Notes under the pieces: model-generated | Database searches by the model: none | What the model was told of the DNA's origin: nothing | What the model saw: the letters and a program-made list of their open reading frames with translations, nothing else | Shown: positions 31,408-34,433 of the stretch, in pieces | Numbering within the stretch: the first letter of the stretch is position 1 | Layout of the letters: every line of letters starts with the position of its first letter | From: Verrucomicrobiota bacterium | Lineage (GTDB): Bacteria > Verrucomicrobiota > Verrucomicrobiia > Limisphaerales > SIBE01 | Assembly: GCA_016871535.1 (NCBI GenBank) | Contig: VHCZ01000041.1 | Location: forward strand, 1 to 34,433 | DNA length: 34,433 nucleotides | Direction: 5' to 3' | Translations under genes and position numbers: made by a program

Positions 31408-32442
31408 ATGACAACACTCCCGTTCCTTCGCACCTCACTCATTTTCGCGCTGGCTTCCATCTTTGTAGTTCGACTGCTCGCGCTTTCGCCCGCCGAGGAC
31501 CTGGCGGGAGCAGCGAACAATTTCCTCGCCGCGCTCACCGCGGAGCAGCGTGTTAAGGCCACGTTCGACTTCAAATCCGGCGAGCGCGAGAATTGGCACT
31601 TCATCCCAAGAGCCAGAAAAGGACTGACCTGGAAGGAGATGAAGCCCGAGCAACAACACCTCGCCCATGCTCTGCTCAGCAGCGCCCTCAGCCAGCGCGG
31701 CTACATGAAGGCGACCACCGTCATGAGCCTGGAGCAAGTGCTCAAGGAGTTGGAAGCCGGCAGCGGCACGATGGTTCGTGACGCCGAGCTTTATTATTTC
31801 AGTGTCTTCGGCAATCCCAGTGAGAAAGAGGTTTGGGGCTATCGCGTCGAGGGCCATCACCTCTCGCTCAACTTCACCCTTGCGCCGGGAAAACCGGTCG
31901 CCGTGACGCCCTCTTTCTACGGCGCAAACCCCGCCGAAATTCGCAGCGGCCCGCGCAAAGGTTTGCGAACGCTCGCCCGGGAAGAAGACCTGGCCCGAAA
32001 GCTGGTCGTGTCATTGAGCGAGGAACAAAGGAAGGTCGCGCTCTACACCAACGTGGCTCCCCGGGACATCATCACCTTCACCAACCGGACCTTGAATGTG
32101 CTCAAGCCCGAAGGCTTGGCGATGAACAAATTGACCAAAGCGCAGGCGGAGACGCTTTGGGATCTCCTTCAGGAGTACGTCCGCAACTATCGTCCCGAAC
32201 TGGCGGACAAGGAACTCGAACGCATCCAAAACGCCGGCCTGGAAAAAGTCTATTTTGCCTGGGCCGGCCCGACTGAGCCTGGCAAGGGCCACTACTACCG
32301 CATCCAGGGGCCGACCTTCCTCGTGGAATACGACAACACGCAAAACAACGCGAACCATATCCACGCCGTCTGGCGTGATTTGCAGAACGACTTCGGCGAC
32401 GACGTGTTGAAGCGGCACTACCAGGAGCAGCCGCACAAGTAA
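31408..32442 (+). CDS. DUF3500 family exported protein
   Basis: A 344-aa protein with an N-terminal hydrophobic signal ([15 protein letters not shown]), so it is probably periplasmic or secreted. The body matches the DUF3500 pattern by eye: [11 protein letters not shown], a long helical region with [24 protein letters not shown], and near the C-terminus [27 protein letters not shown] and N-H-I-H-A-V-W-R-D. The conserved histidines and acidic residues suggest a metal site, but no activity is established for the family as far as I know. It is followed 56 bp later by the YbjQ-like gene on the same strand. Confidence 0.85.
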   Translation: MTTLPFLRTSLIFALASIFVVRLLALSPAEDLAGAANNFLAALTAEQRVKATFDFKSGERENWHFIPRARKGLTWKEMKPEQQHLAHALLSSALSQRGYMKATTVMSLEQVLKELEAGSGTMVRDAELYYFSVFGNPSEKEVWGYRVEGHHLSLNFTLAPGKPVAVTPSFYGANPAEIRSGPRKGLRTLAREEDLARKLVVSLSEEQRKVALYTNVAPRDIITFTNRTLNVLKPEGLAMNKLTKAQAETLWDLLQEYVRNYRPELADKELERIQNAGLEKVYFAWAGPTEPGKGHYYRIQGPTFLVEYDNTQNNANHIHAVWRDLQNDFGDDVLKRHYQEQPHK

Positions 32443-32498
32443 GGATCTGCAACTTTCGTTCGAGCTTCCGTGTCTTCACCGGTGAGAACGCTCGACTT

Positions 32499-32819
32499 AT
32501 GACAACGACTACCACTCCCAATATCGAAGGGCGCCCGGTCGCTCAATACCTCGGCATCGTCACTGGCGAGGCCATCATCGGCGCGAACATGTTCCGAGAT
32601 ATCTTCGCCAGCATCCGCGACCTGGTCGGTGGACGCTCGGGCTCTTACGAGAAGGTTTTGGCCAGCGCCCGAAAGGTCGCTCTTGGCGAAATGGAAGAGG
32701 AGGCCAGATCGCTGAGCGCCGATGCGGTCGTCGGCGTCGATCTCGATTACGAAGTGCTCGGCGCGCAAAACGGCATGCTCATGGTCACGGCCAGCGGCAC
32801 CGCCGTAAAGCTGAGTTAG
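32499..32819 (+). CDS. YbjQ/UPF0145 family protein
   Basis: A 106-aa cytoplasmic protein of the YbjQ (UPF0145, putative heavy-metal-binding) family. Characteristic segments are [14 protein letters not shown], a central R-D-I-F-A-S-I-R-D-(L)-V-G-G-R-S-G-S-Y-E, and [15 protein letters not shown] with the final M-V-T-A-S-G-T-A-V. The length is standard for the family. The proteins form pentameric rings; the metal-binding name is historical and the role is unproved. It converges with the aminotransferase gene. Confidence 0.92.
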   Translation: MTTTTTPNIEGRPVAQYLGIVTGEAIIGANMFRDIFASIRDLVGGRSGSYEKVLASARKVALGEMEEEARSLSADAVVGVDLDYEVLGAQNGMLMVTASGTAVKLS

Positions 32820-32824
32820 ACCCG

Positions 32825-32846
32825 AGTAGCACGGCTGAGCCGGGTG
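32825..32846. terminator. Possible bidirectional terminator hairpin
   Basis: Between two convergent genes, GTAGCAC.GGC TGA GCC..GTGCTGC can fold into an imperfect hairpin (AGCAC with GTGCT, GGC with GCC). It lies 6 bp after the YbjQ stop and about 20 bp from the aminotransferase stop. There is no clear T-tract, so the call rests on position and the inverted repeat. Confidence 0.35.
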
Positions 32847-32867
32847 CTGCTTCGCTGTCCGCAGTGC

Positions 32868-34202
32868 TCAGGCCGCATAGTGGCGGGCTACTTTGCGAAT
32901 CCCCTCGGCCACCCCCAGAATGAATTCCTCCGTCATGGCCTCATGAATTGTGACACGGATGCCCGTCTGCAAGATCGCTTCGGCCTCCGGGCATTCAACC
33001 TTCGTGTAATCCATCGAAGTCAGGCCCGTTTCCCGAAGCGGCCAACGCCCGTTGAAGAATCCGTGCTTGAGAAACACGGGATTGCGATGCAGCGGCACGG
33101 GAATGTAACCGGCCGACGCCGGCACGCCTTCAGCCGACAGCGCTTTGACGAACTCGGCGCGGTCGCAGCGGAATGCCGAGGGTGAAAGTCGGAACATGTA
33201 AAACCAATACGAACAGCGGTCGCCGGAAGCGACATGATGCGGCCGGATGCCGGCCAACCCGGTGATCTGCGCCGTCAGCAGGTCGCCCAGACGCGCGCGT
33301 TGGGCGACGATACCTTCCAGGCGTCCGAGTTGAGCGGCGGCCACGGCGGCTTGCGGTTCGCTCATGCGATAGTTCGTGGCAAAGCACTCAAACAAGCCGC
33401 CCTTCTCCCGGTCGAAACCCTTGTCGCCGTATCGTTGCAGAAGCGGGCCAAAGCGCTCGTCGTTTGAGCCGACGATTCCGCCGTCGCCGCACGTGACGTG
33501 TTTGGAGTTCTGTAACGAGAAACAAGCGATATGGCCCACCGTGCCGACGGGCTGTCCTTGATATTTCGTTCCCCAGGCCTGGGCACAGTCTTCGATCAGA
33601 ATCAAGTTGTGCCGGTCTGCGATCGCCTTCAACGCGGTCATGTCGCACGGGTTGCCGGCCAGGTGCACGGCGGTGATAACTTTGGTTCTCGCGGTGATGC
33701 GGCGTTCGACATCCCGCGCGTCCAGGTTATAGGTGTTCGCGCCCAAATCCGCGAACACCGGCACGCCTTGCTGGTAAATCACGCCGATGACCGTTCCGAT
33801 GTCCGTAATCGGCGCCGTGATGACTTCATCGCCCGGCCCGATGCCAGCCGCCGCCACGGCGATGTGCAGCGCCGCCGTTCCAGAGGAACAATTCATGGTG
33901 TATTTGAGCGGACAGATTTTGCGAAAGCGCTCAAGCAGGAGCGTGGTCTGAGGCCCCTTCCAATAAAGCAGCGACTCCTGGCCGAGCATCGCGTTGAGCC
34001 GTTCCCGTTCCGATTCGCCCCAGCGGATCGGCAAGCGGATCGATTTCTTGACCGCTTTCTCTCCGCCATGCAATGCGAGCTTCGGGAGCGAAGGAGGTTT
34101 GGCGGCCTCCTGGACGCTTGGGAGCGCAGCAGCCAAAACCACGCCGGAGGAAGCCGCCAAGAATCCGCGTCGCGAAATAAGATCGAAACTGTTTGAGCTC
34201 AT
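32868..34202 (-). CDS. Tat-exported DegT/DnrJ/EryC1 family aminotransferase
   Basis: A 444-aa PLP-dependent sugar-aminotransferase-fold protein. I start it at ATG 34202, where M-S-S-N-S-F-D-L-I-S-R-R-G-F-L-A-A-S-S-G is a twin-arginine signal; the longer frame to 34430 only adds translated repeat sequence. Fold features include S-S-G-T-A-A-L-H-I-A-V (residues 106-116, cofactor phosphate loop), D-E-V-I-T-A-P-I-T-D, I-E-D-C-A-Q-A-W (D205, pyridine nitrogen) and S-L-Q-N-S-K234-H-V-T-C-G-D-G-G with the Schiff-base lysine. The catalytic residues are intact, so it may be active. Most family members are cytoplasmic nucleotide-sugar enzymes; Tat export fits a protein folded with its cofactor before secretion. 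The substrate is unknown. Confidence 0.88.
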   Translation of the reverse strand: MSSNSFDLISRRGFLAASSGVVLAAALPSVQEAAKPPSLPKLALHGGEKAVKKSIRLPIRWGESERERLNAMLGQESLLYWKGPQTTLLLERFRKICPLKYTMNCSSGTAALHIAVAAAGIGPGDEVITAPITDIGTVIGVIYQQGVPVFADLGANTYNLDARDVERRITARTKVITAVHLAGNPCDMTALKAIADRHNLILIEDCAQAWGTKYQGQPVGTVGHIACFSLQNSKHVTCGDGGIVGSNDERFGPLLQRYGDKGFDREKGGLFECFATNYRMSEPQAAVAAAQLGRLEGIVAQRARLGDLLTAQITGLAGIRPHHVASGDRCSYWFYMFRLSPSAFRCDRAEFVKALSAEGVPASAGYIPVPLHRNPVFLKHGFFNGRWPLRETGLTSMDYTKVECPEAEAILQTGIRVTIHEAMTEEFILGVAEGIRKVARHYAA

Positions 34203-34280
34203 AAAAGCATTCAGGCGCTCCCGGACACGGGACACAAGTCTAAAACTTGGAAAGCTTTCTTCCCGCGCACATCTGTCGCC

Positions 34281-34305
34281 GGTAGGGCGGAGCTGCCGCT
34301 CCGCC
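34281..34305. repeat. Short GTAGGGCGG hairpin
   Basis: GGTAGGGCGGAGC TGCC GCTCCGCC: GGCGGAGC pairs with GCTCCGCC. It begins with the same GGTAGGGCGG word as the family D elements but is much shorter. It lies upstream of the aminotransferase gene and directly before a family A end. Confidence 0.5.
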
Positions 34306-34307
34306 AT

Positions 34308-34433
34308 CAGAGCGTGTCCGAAAATTGCGCGGGGTCCTGCGGCGAGGGATTTTGGCTGTGGCCAAGGCGGCGAGGTCCGAGCATCCCCAACGCGGGCTGT
34401 AAGGACCGAGCCAACGCAGGCCACGGACAAAAG
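34308..34433. repeat. Left end of another family A-like element, cut by the window edge
   Basis: CAGAGCGTGTCCGAAAATTG resembles the boundary sequences at 1232 and 17416. About 110 bases follow with no gene (CGGCGAGG words, a CGTTGGCTCGG-type palindrome), running to the end of the window. The opposite end is not visible, so element length and type cannot be determined. Confidence 0.45.

Noticed and set aside
34203-34430. N-terminal extension of the aminotransferase to 34430
   Set aside because: The extra 76 residues are translated repeat sequence lying upstream of a clear Tat signal that must be N-terminal to work.

Overview
The window looks like a chromosomal segment of an environmental Verrucomicrobiota bacterium, probably a soil or freshwater relative of the Pedosphaera/Limisphaerales group. 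The reasons are a moderately high GC content, weak or absent Shine-Dalgarno sites, many exported or Tat-type proteins, a sulfatase, PQQ-like propellers, Gfo/Idh/MocA oxidoreductases, a ClpC-type N-domain of verrucomicrobial style, and many short palindromic repeats between genes. This assignment is inferred from gene content; no rRNA or tRNA gene was seen.

Layout. 0-6 kb: a PfkB/KDG-type sugar kinase (+), an anchored Sel1-repeat protein (-), and an oxidoreductase fused to a double ClpC N-domain (-). 6-14 kb: a large sulfatase/discoidin/alpha-alpha toroid protein (-), a YncE-propeller/phosphoesterase (-), and a divergent PQQ-propeller protein containing EF-hands (+). 14-18.7 kb: a 277-bp element with perfect 34-bp inverted ends, an AAA/DUF4143 ATPase (+), an EF-hand/deiodinase-like gene with an in-frame TGA (+), and a 5'-truncated PQQ propeller (+). 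18.7-19.9 kb: a graveyard with a ClpP-like fragment and a frameshifted tyrosine recombinase. 19.9-26.7 kb: a DUF455/ATP-grasp protein (-), then a compact + strand cluster glcD-parB-pfkB-def. 26.7-34.4 kb: two gene fragments joined head-on, xseA carrying an in-frame repeat insertion (-), a YmdB-type phosphodiesterase (-), an FG-GAP protein, a DUF3500 protein, a YbjQ-like protein (+), and a Tat-exported DegT-type aminotransferase (-).

The most striking observation is at 16149-17171. Two adjacent open frames are in the same phase and separated by one TGA. That TGA falls exactly where iodothyronine deiodinases carry selenocysteine (motif F-G-S-x-T-U), the E-A-H-x-S-D-G motif follows, and a hairpin with a G in its loop lies about 20 nt downstream. 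I read this as one secreted 340-residue selenoprotein with four EF-hand loops and a deiodinase/thioredoxin-fold domain.

The second theme is at least six families of palindromic, MITE-like repeats. They fill most intergenic gaps, sit at gene breakpoints, and in xseA have been absorbed into the reading frame as about 100 extra residues. The third theme is unusual domain fusions: oxidoreductase with ClpC N-domain, sulfatase with toroid, and ferritin-like with ATP-grasp.
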